A DNA stretch of 64,000 bases from the NCBI RefSeq assembly GCF_000069185.1, contig NC_010397.1, positions 2,666,001-2,730,000 of the forward strand, given 5' to 3'. Positions 1-8,218 of this stretch are shown piece after piece. A model generated the notes under the pieces. It saw only the letters and a program-made list of their open reading frames with translations. It was not told the origin of the DNA and did not search any database. The stretch comes from Mycobacteroides abscessus ATCC 19977 (GTDB taxonomy: Bacteria; Actinomycetota; Actinomycetes; Mycobacteriales; Mycobacteriaceae). Each line of letters starts with the position of its first letter. Position 1 is the stretch's first letter. The translations under genes were made by a program, and so were the position numbers.

Positions 1-649
1 TCACGAACGCCAGCACCAGCGCCGCCGCGACCACGACGACGGTGACATTGGTGATCGTCGCCTGGAACGGGATGTGGTGGCCGCTCACGTCGAAGGGACC
101 GAACGTCCACACCGGCCTGGGAGTCACCAGCATGAGCGGCTGCTGTGCGTTGCTACCGCCGTACCCCTTGGCGATCTTCGGCAATACCCAGTGCACAAAC
201 TCCTGGATCACGAAGGACATACCGATGGCGGTGATGAGAAAGGTCAACGGCCGCGCACCACGGCGCCGCAGCGGCCGGTACGCAACGGCCTCCAGGCCCA
301 GTGCGGTCGTGGCCGACACGGCCATGGCGACGAGCATGGCTACACCCAGGTACAGCACGGTCAGTGACACGCCTTTGTTGTAGGCATTGCCGCCCGGCGA
401 GAATCCGAGCACCACATCGAGTGCGAAATACGCCCCGAACATGCCCAACATGAAAACTTCCGAGTGCGCGAAGTTGATAAGCCGCAGCACCCCGAAGACC
501 AGCGTGTAGCCGACCGCGACCAGCGCATAGATGGCGCCCCATGCCAAACCGTCAATGGTCAGTTGTCCGATGCTGCTCCACAGTCCGTGCAGATCGAATG
601 AAATTGTGCTGGCCTGCACACCCGTCTGTGCCATCCACCCCGAAATCAT
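1..649 (-). CDS. livH: Branched-chain amino acid ABC transporter permease LivH (3' end cut by window)
   Basis: This frame stays open from an ATG at 649 to the window edge, giving about 216 residues of an inner-membrane permease. The visible part has the LivH-type opening LTIDGLAWGAIYALVAVGYT, the INFAHSEVFMLG stretch typical of the family, and several long hydrophobic segments. LivH and LivM form the membrane channel for high-affinity uptake of leucine, isoleucine and valine, fed by a periplasmic-type binding protein. The binding-protein gene lies 30 bases upstream in the same direction, so the two are probably co-transcribed, and the remaining liv genes should lie beyond position 1. The C-terminal part is missing only because the window ends. 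Confidence 0.9.
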   Translation of the reverse strand, partial: MISGWMAQTGVQASTISFDLHGLWSSIGQLTIDGLAWGAIYALVAVGYTLVFGVLRLINFAHSEVFMLGMFGAYFALDVVLGFSPGGNAYNKGVSLTVLYLGVAMLVAMAVSATTALGLEAVAYRPLRRRGARPLTFLITAIGMSFVIQEFVHWVLPKIAKGYGGSNAQQPLMLVTPRPVWTFGPFDVSGHHIPFQATITNVTVVVVAAALVLAFV

Positions 650-679
650 TTGCGGCTGAGCCTAGTCCCCTCGTATGTG

Positions 680-1864
680 TTACGTGACCTTATACACCCA
701 GATAAGTGTGGAAGTTAGCTCCCCGTTTTCGTTCCACTTGTACTCTCGCGCCACGCCCTGTCCCTGGTAGTTCCGGACCCAATCAAGCAACCCCGCCCGA
801 GTGCTCTTTCCGGCGTCGATTCCCTTGACGAGGATCGTGGCCAGGTCATAACCCTCCGTGCTGTACGTGCCGGGCTCCTGATTGAACTTAGCCGTGTAAT
901 CCTTGGCAAAACTGTTGGAAGCAGGCCCACACGGGCAGGACAGCAATGCATCCTTGGCCGAGTCGCCCGCCTGCTTGACGAACTCGACGTCCTTGGTGCC
1001 GTCCGAGGACACGAAGGTGGCGGTGACTCCTCCGTTGCGCAGCTGCTGCACCAGGGGCGCCGCTTCGGCGTAGTAACCACCGAAATACACCGCGTCCGGT
1101 GCAGCGTTCTTGAGCTGTGCGACCGCCGCGGAGAAGTCCTTGTCGCCCTTTTTCACCGACACATTGCAGTCGTTTCCGAGCGTTCCGCGCACCGCGTTCG
1201 CTAGACCGGATCCATAATCGGTGCTGTCGTCGACCACGCAGATCTTCTGGTATCCAAGGGTCTTCTTGAGGTAGTTGGCCACAGCGGGTCCCTGCACCCC
1301 GTCGTTGGCCAGACCGCGGAAGAACGTCTTCCAGCCCTGCTGGGTGAGGGTCACGTTGGTGGCGGATCCGGTCGTGGAGACCAGGCCGGCCTCGCTGAAG
1401 ATCTGCCCGGTTGACTTGGTTTCGCCCGAAAACGCGGGTCCGATGAGCCCGACGATCGTCGGGTCCCCGATGATCTGCGGGGCGATATTGCTCGCGTTCT
1501 GCGGCAGCCCCTCGGTATCGAACTCACGGAGTTTGATCTGACATCCGGGATTAGCGGCGTTGTGCTTGTCGATAGCCAGTTGGACACCGTTGCGAATATT
1601 GGTACCGAGCGCCGAATCGGGGCCGTTCAGCGCACCCGCGGTGGCCAGAGAAACATTGGCGCACTGAGCTTTTCCGTCACCCGCGGGATCGGCCGCCGAC
1701 TGCGTGTTGGACGCCGGCACCTCGCTGCCATCCTGGGCGATCTGTACCAGCGGCACGATCTTCAGGTTGCTCTGATGGGAGCTGTCGGTCTGCGCGCCGG
1801 CATGACATCCCGCCAACGCCAGGGCTACCGCCCCCAGCATGAACACACTCGCGCGTGCACGCAC
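680..1864 (-). CDS. livJ: Branched-chain amino acid ABC transporter substrate-binding lipoprotein
   Basis: A 394-residue substrate-binding protein of the periplasmic-binding-protein type 1 family. The N terminus is a lipoprotein signal peptide ending in the lipobox LAGC (Cys around residue 19), so the mature protein should be lipid-anchored to the outer face of the membrane. Family features include the segment LNGPDSALGTNIRNGVQLAI near the start of the mature domain and the GLIGPAFSGETKS substrate-binding region. The chosen GTG start at 1864 is preceded by a strong GGAGGT ribosome site. It hands Leu/Ile/Val to the LivH permease encoded just downstream. Exact ligand preference is inferred from context. 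Confidence 0.9.
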   Translation of the reverse strand: MRARASVFMLGAVALALAGCHAGAQTDSSHQSNLKIVPLVQIAQDGSEVPASNTQSAADPAGDGKAQCANVSLATAGALNGPDSALGTNIRNGVQLAIDKHNAANPGCQIKLREFDTEGLPQNASNIAPQIIGDPTIVGLIGPAFSGETKSTGQIFSEAGLVSTTGSATNVTLTQQGWKTFFRGLANDGVQGPAVANYLKKTLGYQKICVVDDSTDYGSGLANAVRGTLGNDCNVSVKKGDKDFSAAVAQLKNAAPDAVYFGGYYAEAAPLVQQLRNGGVTATFVSSDGTKDVEFVKQAGDSAKDALLSCPCGPASNSFAKDYTAKFNQEPGTYSTEGYDLATILVKGIDAGKSTRAGLLDWVRNYQGQGVAREYKWNENGELTSTLIWVYKVT

Positions 1865-1955
1865 GGTTACCTCCGAATCGCTGGGGCTGTCTGGTCGAAA
1901 CGCTGATCAGAAAACATAGCCAACCCGAGGGCGACGCGCAGTGCTTACCCGTGTT

Positions 1956-2573
1956 TCAGCTCGGCGCGTCGGTGTCGAGCGTTTCCAGCACGACCTCGGC
2001 AACTCGTTTCATGGTGGTACGGCGGTCCATGGCGGCACGCTGGATCCACTTGAATGCCTCGGGTTCGGTCAGCCCCTGGGTGGACTGCAGAACGCCCTTG
2101 GCGCGCTCGACGAGCTTGCGGGTCTCCAGCCTGTCCGCCAGGGTCTGGACTTCCTTCTCCAGCGCCGTGAGCTCGCCGAAACGACTCACCGCCACCTCGA
2201 TGGCGGGTACCAGGTCGGTCTTGGAGAACGGTTTGACGAGGTACGCCATCGCCCCCGCATCGCGTGCCTTCTCGACCAAGTCGCGTTGGCTGAATGCGGT
2301 GAGGATGACGATGGGGGCAATGCGCTTGGTGGCGATCTCCGATGCGGCGTCGATGCCATCTCGGCGCGGCATCTTCACGTCCATGATCACCAGATCGGGT
2401 TTGAGCTCCTCGGCGAGGTCAACGGCCTCTTGGCCGTCCCCTGCCTGTCCCACCACGTCATAGCCCTCCTCATGGAGCATCTCGACCAGGTCGAGGCGGA
2501 TGAGAGCTTCGTCTTCGGCGACGAGCACGCGGCGTGCGGGAGCCGCCGGTTCGGTGTTCTGCGGGCCGGTCAT
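1956..2573 (-). CDS. pdtaR: PdtaR, ANTAR-domain response regulator
   Basis: A 205-residue two-component response regulator. The N-terminal receiver domain shows the acidic pair in VAEDEALIR, the phospho-acceptor Asp in LVIMDVKMP and the Lys in YLVKPF. The C-terminal ANTAR domain (LVERAKGVLQ...TEPEAFKWIQRAAMDRRTTMKRVAEVV) binds paired RNA hairpins and prevents transcription termination. It is a close match to Rv1626/PdtaR, partner of the sensor kinase PdtaS. The ATG at 2573 gives exactly the family length; an upstream in-frame extension to 2663 lacks support. No ANTAR target hairpin pair is obvious directly beside the gene, so its targets are probably elsewhere. Confidence 0.94.
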   Translation of the reverse strand: MTGPQNTEPAAPARRVLVAEDEALIRLDLVEMLHEEGYDVVGQAGDGQEAVDLAEELKPDLVIMDVKMPRRDGIDAASEIATKRIAPIVILTAFSQRDLVEKARDAGAMAYLVKPFSKTDLVPAIEVAVSRFGELTALEKEVQTLADRLETRKLVERAKGVLQSTQGLTEPEAFKWIQRAAMDRRTTMKRVAEVVLETLDTDAPS

Positions 2574-2697
2574 GGCGACCATTGTGACGCATGTGGTCGT
2601 GTGAACGGCGATACCCTGGTGAAAGTGACATTCCCCATCCCTTAAGGTGGGAGATCGCGCCACTGGTTGATGGTCACCAAAATGCCAGTAACGCCAG

Positions 2698-2774
2698 GCC
2701 CTCGTATCCCAACTGGCAGAGGAAACGGATTCAAAACCCGTGCAGTGTGAGTTCGAATCTCACCGAGGGCACCA
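2698..2774 (+). tRNA. tRNA-Leu (anticodon CAA), compact class I-like form
   Basis: A 73-nt tRNA body (2698-2770) followed by encoded ACCA. The acceptor stem GCCCTCG/CGAGGGC is perfect, the T arm is GTGAG-TTCGAAT-CTCAC, and the anticodon loop TTCAAAA gives CAA, reading the Leu codon UUG. The variable region is only five bases (GCAGT), whereas leucine tRNAs normally carry a long variable arm. The anticodon stem appears to have an A31-C39 mismatch and the D stem has only three good pairs. Identity as Leu rests on the anticodon alone. It lies between the divergently read pdtaR and a convergent small gene. Confidence 0.8.
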
Positions 2775-2795
2775 GCTCAGAGCAGCCAACCGGCA

Positions 2796-3167
2796 CTAAC
2801 CGACGTCGGTGCAGTTCACTCCGGGGTTGTCGCAGTCGGCGCCGGTCTGATCGGGTGCACTCACCCAGCCGCCGGCATCGTCGGGACCGGGGCCCAGGTT
2901 GGAGACGGGCGGGTTGTCATCCGAGCCACAGACCACCCAGGCGTTCTCGCATTGGGCGCCTGCCCCGTTCGGTAGGTAGCCCCAGCCCGTGTCTCCCGAG
3001 TCGTTGGGCTGATCGACCAGAGACCCATGAGACGGCGCGTTCGGGGAACCGGGAACCGGAGGCGGTGGGGTCGGCTCGGCCCAGGCGGCGACGGCGCCGA
3101 ATCCGAGGAACATGGCCGCCGCAGCTCCCGCCGCGGGAGCCAATACCAGACGGGTGAATGCGTTCAT
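2796..3167 (-). CDS. Small secreted protein with two Cx6C motifs
   Basis: A 123-residue protein of unknown function. It opens with a Sec-type signal peptide (Arg, then a hydrophobic Ala/Leu/Gly-rich core, then AWA before Glu-Pro). A short proline-rich stretch follows (PTPPPPVPGSPNAP). The mature part has exactly four cysteines in two similar motifs, CENAWVVC and CDNPGVNC, each C-x6-C, suggesting two disulfides in a small exported domain. The ATG at 3167 is favoured by the AAGGGG ribosome site; a GTG six bases upstream is possible. It is acidic and Gly/Asp/Asn rich. Similar short acidic secreted proteins occur in mycobacteria, but I do not recognise a named family. Confidence 0.7.
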   Translation of the reverse strand: MNAFTRLVLAPAAGAAAAMFLGFGAVAAWAEPTPPPPVPGSPNAPSHGSLVDQPNDSGDTGWGYLPNGAGAQCENAWVVCGSDDNPPVSNLGPGPDDAGGWVSAPDQTGADCDNPGVNCTDVG

Positions 3168-3291
3168 GGGCACCCCTTCGCGGATGGTCGATGCATGCAG
3201 GTCAAATGTATTCCCAATCCCCGCCCTGTGGACGATCTAGATGTACGCAAGACCGGCCACAGCCGCGACCGCGCGTGCTATGACTGGCTGC

Positions 3292-3777
3292 ATGCCACGC
3301 CCGACCGCCGAGACCCTCGTCGACATCCACGAGATCACCGAGCTCAAATACCGCTACGCCCGCACCCTCGACAACAAGCTGTGGGACGAATTCGCCGATA
3401 CCCTCACCGAGGACGTGCAGGCGACCTATGGCACCGCGGTGCACGGCGCTCCCCTCGAGTTCACCTCGCGCGCAGCGGTTGTCGAGTACATGCGCACCTC
3501 ACTGACGACCGATATCACCAGCGTGCACACCATGAGCCATCCCGAGATCAATGTCACCGGCGACACGGCGACAGGAAGCTGGGCCATGAGCGATGTGGTC
3601 ATCGTGCCCGGCCACAACGTCCTGATCACCGGCACCTCGTACTACACGGATCGTTATCGTCGCGACTCAGACGGCAGCTGGCGGATCAGTCACATCTCGT
3701 ACTACCGCCTCTACGAGGCGATGCAGAACACCAAGGACATCGGTTTCCATTTGATCGCAAACCGCTGGTCGCAGTAG
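3292..3777 (+). CDS. SnoaL-like / NTF2-fold protein
   Basis: A protein of about 161 residues with the layout of the SnoaL-like NTF2 superfamily: an N-terminal helix (EITELKYRYARTLDNKLWDEFADTL), a central EFTSRAAVVEYMRTSL segment, and C-terminal strands (WRISHISYYRLY). Members are small cone-shaped enzymes or binding proteins, including polyketide cyclases, steroid isomerases and dehydratases; the substrate here cannot be read from sequence. Several in-frame starts exist (3241, 3280, 3292). The ATG at 3292 is chosen because a TATGAC -10-like hexamer sits just upstream, which would suit a leaderless mRNA, and because the conserved domain starts right after it. It stands alone between a convergent small gene and the cyd operon. 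Confidence 0.75.
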   Translation: MPRPTAETLVDIHEITELKYRYARTLDNKLWDEFADTLTEDVQATYGTAVHGAPLEFTSRAAVVEYMRTSLTTDITSVHTMSHPEINVTGDTATGSWAMSDVVIVPGHNVLITGTSYYTDRYRRDSDGSWRISHISYYRLYEAMQNTKDIGFHLIANRWSQ

Positions 3778-4033
3778 CGCCACGAATCAATCGGTGCGTG
3801 AGGCGTGTGCGAAACGCCCTCCCGATGAGGACATTTCAGTCGCACCGAGTTGCGGGATAACCACGGCTGGGCTCGCCGCCCCGGCGGCATTGCGGCGCGC
3901 TGGCTGGGGCTCACCACATGGGTTCACGCGTTTACCGTCCCGTGTTCGACTCCTTGGCGTATTAGTAAATGTGGCCCGTATCGCGTTGATCTTGTACTGC
4001 AACTACTACTACGCTGCGTCGTAGGAGGTGGCG

Positions 4034-5488
4034 ATGAACGCCCTGGACGTATCCCGATGGCAGTTCGGTATCACCACCGTGTACCACTTCATCTTGGTGC
4101 CGTTGACCATTGGGCTCGCACCCCTGATCGCCATCATGCAGACGGCCTGGGTGGTGACCGGGAACAACTCGTGGTATCGACTGACCAAGTTCTTCGGCAA
4201 GCTATTTCTCATCAACTTCGCGTTGGGCGTAGCCACCGGAATCGTCCAGGAATTCCAATTCGGCATGAACTGGAGCGAGTACTCACGATTTGTCGGTGAT
4301 GTCTTCGGCGCTCCCCTGGCGCTGGAAGGCCTGGTGGCGTTCTTCCTCGAGTCGACCTTTCTGGGCTTGTGGATATTTGGATGGACTCGCCTGCCCAAAC
4401 TGGTTCATCTGGCCTGTATCTGGATGGTGGCCATCGGGGTCAACGCGTCGGCCTTCTTCATCATCGCCGCCAACTCCTTCATGCAGCACCCCGTTGGTGC
4501 CGTCTACAACCCCGAGACCGGCCGTGCGGAGCTGACAAGCATCACCGAGCTGCTCACCAATAACACGGCATTGGCCGCGTTCCCGCACACCGTTGCCGGG
4601 TCGCTCCTGACGGCAGGCACCTTCATCGCCGGCATCTGCGGCTGGTGGATGGTGCGCTCACACAAAGTGGGCACGCTGGACGATGCCCGCACGATGTACC
4701 GGCCGGCCGCCATCGGTGCGTGCGCGGTGATGATCTTGTCCGGGGTCGCGTTGGCGGCCACCGGAGACGTTCAGGGCAAGTTGATGTTCCAGCAGCAGCC
4801 CATGAAGATGGCCTCCGCCGAATCTCTCTGTTACACCGAGAAAGACCCTAAGTTTTCAGTGCTGACGGTGGGCACGCACAACAACTGCGCCAGTGTCACG
4901 CACGCCATCTCGCTGCCCTATGTCCTGCCGTTCCTCGCCGAAGGCAAGTTCACCGACGTCACCCTCAAGGGCGTAGAGGACCTGCAAAAGGAATACGAGC
5001 AGAAGTTCGGTCCGCGTAACTATCGGCCCAATCTGTTTGTGACGTACTGGTCCTTCCGGGCGATGATCGGGCTCGCTGCCGGGTCGGCGCTGTTGGCGCT
5101 GGCCGGACTGTGGGTCACGCGCCGCGGGCGGATACCCGGCCAGCGCTGGTTCGCGTGGCTTTCCATCCTGGCCATTCCGACACCATTCCTGGCGAACAGC
5201 GCCGGCTGGGTGTTCACCGAGATGGGCCGACAGCCCTGGGTGGTCGCGCCCAATCCGACAGGTGTGGACCAGATCCGGCTCACGGTGGACATGGCTGTCT
5301 CGCACCACTCCGCCGCGACGGTCTGGCTGTCATTGATCACCTTCACGCTGCTGTATGGGGCACTCGGTGTGGTGTGGTTCTGGCTCATCCGCCGCTACAC
5401 CATCGAAGGCCCGCTCGAGCACGACGCTGAACCGAGCCCGCCCGCTTCCGACGACGACAGCGTCAAACCGCTGTCCTTCGCCTACTGA
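4034..5488 (+). CDS. cydA: Cytochrome bd ubiquinol/menaquinol oxidase subunit I
   Basis: A 484-residue polytopic membrane protein, subunit I of the cytochrome bd terminal oxidase, which oxidises menaquinol and reduces oxygen without pumping protons. Visible family marks are the N-terminal WQFGITTVYHFILVPLTIG with the haem-ligand His, FSWTG-type neighbours replaced by the EFQFGMNWSEYSRFVGDVFG segment, and the GRQPW motif in EMGRQPWVVAP. The start at 4034 follows a strong AGGAGG site. It is first in the cydA-cydB-cydD-cydC order, homologous to Rv1623c-Rv1620c. The 256-base upstream gap should hold its promoter; I could not identify a convincing CRP or RegX3 site in it. Confidence 0.96.
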   Translation: MNALDVSRWQFGITTVYHFILVPLTIGLAPLIAIMQTAWVVTGNNSWYRLTKFFGKLFLINFALGVATGIVQEFQFGMNWSEYSRFVGDVFGAPLALEGLVAFFLESTFLGLWIFGWTRLPKLVHLACIWMVAIGVNASAFFIIAANSFMQHPVGAVYNPETGRAELTSITELLTNNTALAAFPHTVAGSLLTAGTFIAGICGWWMVRSHKVGTLDDARTMYRPAAIGACAVMILSGVALAATGDVQGKLMFQQQPMKMASAESLCYTEKDPKFSVLTVGTHNNCASVTHAISLPYVLPFLAEGKFTDVTLKGVEDLQKEYEQKFGPRNYRPNLFVTYWSFRAMIGLAAGSALLALAGLWVTRRGRIPGQRWFAWLSILAIPTPFLANSAGWVFTEMGRQPWVVAPNPTGVDQIRLTVDMAVSHHSAATVWLSLITFTLLYGALGVVWFWLIRRYTIEGPLEHDAEPSPPASDDDSVKPLSFAY

Positions 5489-5519
5489 CCCGACCAGCTA
5501 CGTAAGGAGGTTCTTCGGC

Positions 5520-6548
5520 ATGAATCCGACTGCATTGCAACAGTTCTGGTTCGTCGTCGTGGCGGTACTATTCCTCGGCTTCCTGGTACTGGAAGGCTTC
5601 GACTTCGGCGTCGGCATGCTCATGCATCCGCTCGGCCGCGGTGACGACCGTCGGCGGCGGGCCGTCCTCAACACGATCGGTCCGGTATGGGACGGCAATG
5701 AGGTCTGGCTGATCACCGCCGGGGGCGCCATGTTCGCCGCGTTCCCACATTGGTATGCGACCGTGTTCTCCGGGCTCTACCTCCCACTGCTGTTGATTCT
5801 GGTGTCCATGATCGTCCGGATCGTCGCCATCGAATGGCGTGGAAAAATCGACGACCCACGTTGGCGCGCCCGGTGCGATCTCGGGATCGCGATCGGCTCC
5901 TGGATACCTGCATTGCTGTGGGGTGTGGCGTTCTCGTCGCTGCTTGCCGGACTCCCGGTGGACGGTGCCAAACAGCTCACGCTGACAGTGGGTGATGTCC
6001 TCAGACCGTATGTCCTGCTGGGCGGTGTGGTTTTCGTGGGGCTCTTCGCCCTTCACGGTGCCCTGTTCATTTGCCTGAAAACCTCCGGAGTGGTCCGCGA
6101 CGACGCGGTCGCATGGGCACGCAAACTCGCGGCGCCGGTGATCGTCGGCGCCGGCGGCTACGGATTGTGGACGCAGCTGGCCTATGGCGCGAGCTGGACA
6201 TGGATCGCCCTCGGCACCGCCGCGCTGTCCTTGGTGGCGGCGGCGCTGGCTTCACGCATTTCTCGGGATGGCTGGGCCTTCGCCTGTACATGCCTGACCG
6301 TTGTCGCGGTGGTGGCGTTGCTCTTCGGCTCGCTGTACCCGAATCTCATTGTGTCCAACCTTGATCCGGCCTACAACTTGACGATCGTCAACGCGTCTTC
6401 CAGTCCCTATACGCTCAAGGTGATGAGTTGGGCGGCGGCCATTACCGCGCCGGTCGTACTCGTCTATCAGGGTTGGACGTATTGGGTATTCCGTCAGCGC
6501 ATCTCGGCCGAGCAGATTCCCGATCCGGTCGGGCTGACCGTGCGATGA
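5520..6548 (+). CDS. cydB: Cytochrome bd oxidase subunit II
   Basis: A 342-residue membrane subunit that pairs with CydA in the bd oxidase. The N terminus (LQQFWFVVVAVLFLGFLVLEGFDFGVGML) and the segment RRRAVLNTIGPVWDGNEVWLI are diagnostic for CydB. The protein has about eight or nine hydrophobic segments. The ATG at 5520 has a near-perfect TAAGGAGG site ten bases upstream, 31 bases after the cydA stop. The stop codon overlaps the cydD start (ATGA), implying coupled translation. Confidence 0.96.
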   Translation: MNPTALQQFWFVVVAVLFLGFLVLEGFDFGVGMLMHPLGRGDDRRRRAVLNTIGPVWDGNEVWLITAGGAMFAAFPHWYATVFSGLYLPLLLILVSMIVRIVAIEWRGKIDDPRWRARCDLGIAIGSWIPALLWGVAFSSLLAGLPVDGAKQLTLTVGDVLRPYVLLGGVVFVGLFALHGALFICLKTSGVVRDDAVAWARKLAAPVIVGAGGYGLWTQLAYGASWTWIALGTAALSLVAAALASRISRDGWAFACTCLTVVAVVALLFGSLYPNLIVSNLDPAYNLTIVNASSSPYTLKVMSWAAAITAPVVLVYQGWTYWVFRQRISAEQIPDPVGLTVR

Positions 6549-8218
6549 CGAGGCCGCGCGGCGCTCCGGTCGATCCCCGGCTCTGGCGTCGCAGCGCGCC
6601 CGCCCGCCGGTACCTGTTCTTGACGGTGCTGTGCGAGCTGGTGATGACGGGATGCACGCTCGTGATCGCGATAGTGCTGGCGCAAGCCCTCTCCCAGCTG
6701 ATCACCAACCCCGCCGCACGCGACCTGCCTCACATGTGGCAACCGATAATTCTCCTGTCTGCGCTCTGGGCCCTGCGGGCGCTCGCGCACGGTGTGCAGG
6801 TCCGCTTCAGCGAGCGGGGTGCGACGGGGGTCATCGCCGACCTCGACGATCAACTCCTGTCGGCGGTCGCCCAGGTGCAACCGCGCGATCTGGAACAGCA
6901 TCGAGACTCGGCTACCGAGGTACTGACCCGCGGACTCGACGACCTGCGGCCCTACTTCGCGGGATACCTGCCTGCGCTGCTCAGCGCCGCGATCGTGACG
7001 CCGGCAGCGGCGGTGGTCATCGCGCTGTCGGATATCAGGTCGGCGCTGATCGTGGCGATAACCCTGCCGCTGATACCGGTGTTCATGATTCTCATCGGCC
7101 TGCTCACGCGCGATCGCGCCGCGACGGCACTGGCCGCCTCGACCGCGGCCACCGGACAGATCGTCGATTTGATCGCGGGTATTCCGACGCTGCGTGCGCT
7201 GGGACGCACCGCGACACCGCTGCGCCGCATCGCCGAACTCGGCACCGCTCAGCGGCGTTCGGTGATGGCCACCCTGCGCGTGGCCTTCCTGTCTGCGATG
7301 GTCCTGGAAATGATCGCGACACTGAGCGTGGCCCTGATCGCGGTGAGCATCGGCATGCGGTTGGTGTTCGGGCATCTGGACCTCACCACCGCGCTGACCG
7401 TCTTGATCCTGGCGCCGGAGGTGTATTGGCCGTTGCGCCGGGTGGGCATTCAATTTCACAGTGCCGCCGACGGAACGGCCGCCGCCGACAGGGCCTTCGA
7501 ATTGCTCGACACTCTGACACCGTCTATGCCCGGCCCCGTCGCCGCGCCCGTGCAGGCGCCACCGCGCCGGCCGACCATCGGGCTGGAGGCGATCAGCGTG
7601 TTGGACAGAGGTGGTTATGCGCCATGGGAGTTGACGGCGACGATCCGACCCGGTGCTGTCACGGTATTGACCGGTCACAACGGCGCGGGAAAGTCGACCG
7701 CGCTACACGCGATAACAGGTCTCGCCGTACCAGCGACCGGCCGGGTTCTGCTGGACGGCATGACGCTTGAGCAGATCGAGCGTGACACCTGGTGGTCGAT
7801 GATCGGATGGCTGCCGCAACGACCGGTGCTGATACCCGGCACCGTCCGGGAGAACCTCGAAATCTTCGGGCAGCTGGAAGATCTGGAGTCCGCGCTCGCT
7901 GACAGCCAGTTCGACACGGTCGTTGCGGCGCTACCACACGGGCTTGACACCCGACTCGGCACCGGTGGTGCCGGACTGTCGCTGGGTGAACGCCAGCGAT
8001 TGTCTCTGGCCCGGGTCCTGGGCACCAACCGGCCGATTCTGCTGCTGGATGAGCCCACCGCCCATCTCGACGCCGATACCGAGGCCGCGGTGCTGGCCGC
8101 GCTGGTATCGCGTGCCCGGCAGGGCGCGACGGTGGTCCTGGTGGGCCACCGGGCTCCGGTACTTGCCGCCGCCGATGAAATTTTCACAGTGCAGGCCAGG
8201 CATGCCGCGAACCTCTGA
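6545..8218 (+). CDS. cydD: Thiol reductant ABC exporter subunit CydD
   Basis: A 557-residue ABC half-transporter with a six-helix membrane domain (about residues 20-310) and a C-terminal ATPase: Walker A GHNGAGKST, signature LSLGERQRLSLARVL and Walker B ILLLDEPTAHLD. CydD pairs with CydC; the heterodimer exports reduced thiols (glutathione/cysteine in E. coli) and is required for assembly of cytochrome bd. In mycobacteria the exported compound is less certain. The start overlaps the cydB stop by the ATGA arrangement and the end overlaps cydC by 17 bases. Confidence 0.94.
   Translation: MTRPRGAPVDPRLWRRSAPARRYLFLTVLCELVMTGCTLVIAIVLAQALSQLITNPAARDLPHMWQPIILLSALWALRALAHGVQVRFSERGATGVIADLDDQLLSAVAQVQPRDLEQHRDSATEVLTRGLDDLRPYFAGYLPALLSAAIVTPAAAVVIALSDIRSALIVAITLPLIPVFMILIGLLTRDRAATALAASTAATGQIVDLIAGIPTLRALGRTATPLRRIAELGTAQRRSVMATLRVAFLSAMVLEMIATLSVALIAVSIGMRLVFGHLDLTTALTVLILAPEVYWPLRRVGIQFHSAADGTAAADRAFELLDTLTPSMPGPVAAPVQAPPRRPTIGLEAISVLDRGGYAPWELTATIRPGAVTVLTGHNGAGKSTALHAITGLAVPATGRVLLDGMTLEQIERDTWWSMIGWLPQRPVLIPGTVRENLEIFGQLEDLESALADSQFDTVVAALPHGLDTRLGTGGAGLSLGERQRLSLARVLGTNRPILLLDEPTAHLDADTEAAVLAALVSRARQGATVVLVGHRAPVLAAADEIFTVQARHAANL

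Noticed and set aside
3778..4033. CRP-type site upstream of cydA
   Set aside because: I looked for TGTGA-N6-TCACA because cyd genes are CRP-controlled in mycobacteria, but no convincing match is visible.
6494..7678. 394-codon reverse frame opposite cydD
   Set aside because: Gln/Arg/Asp/His-rich translation without hydrophobic core; shadow of the ABC transporter gene.
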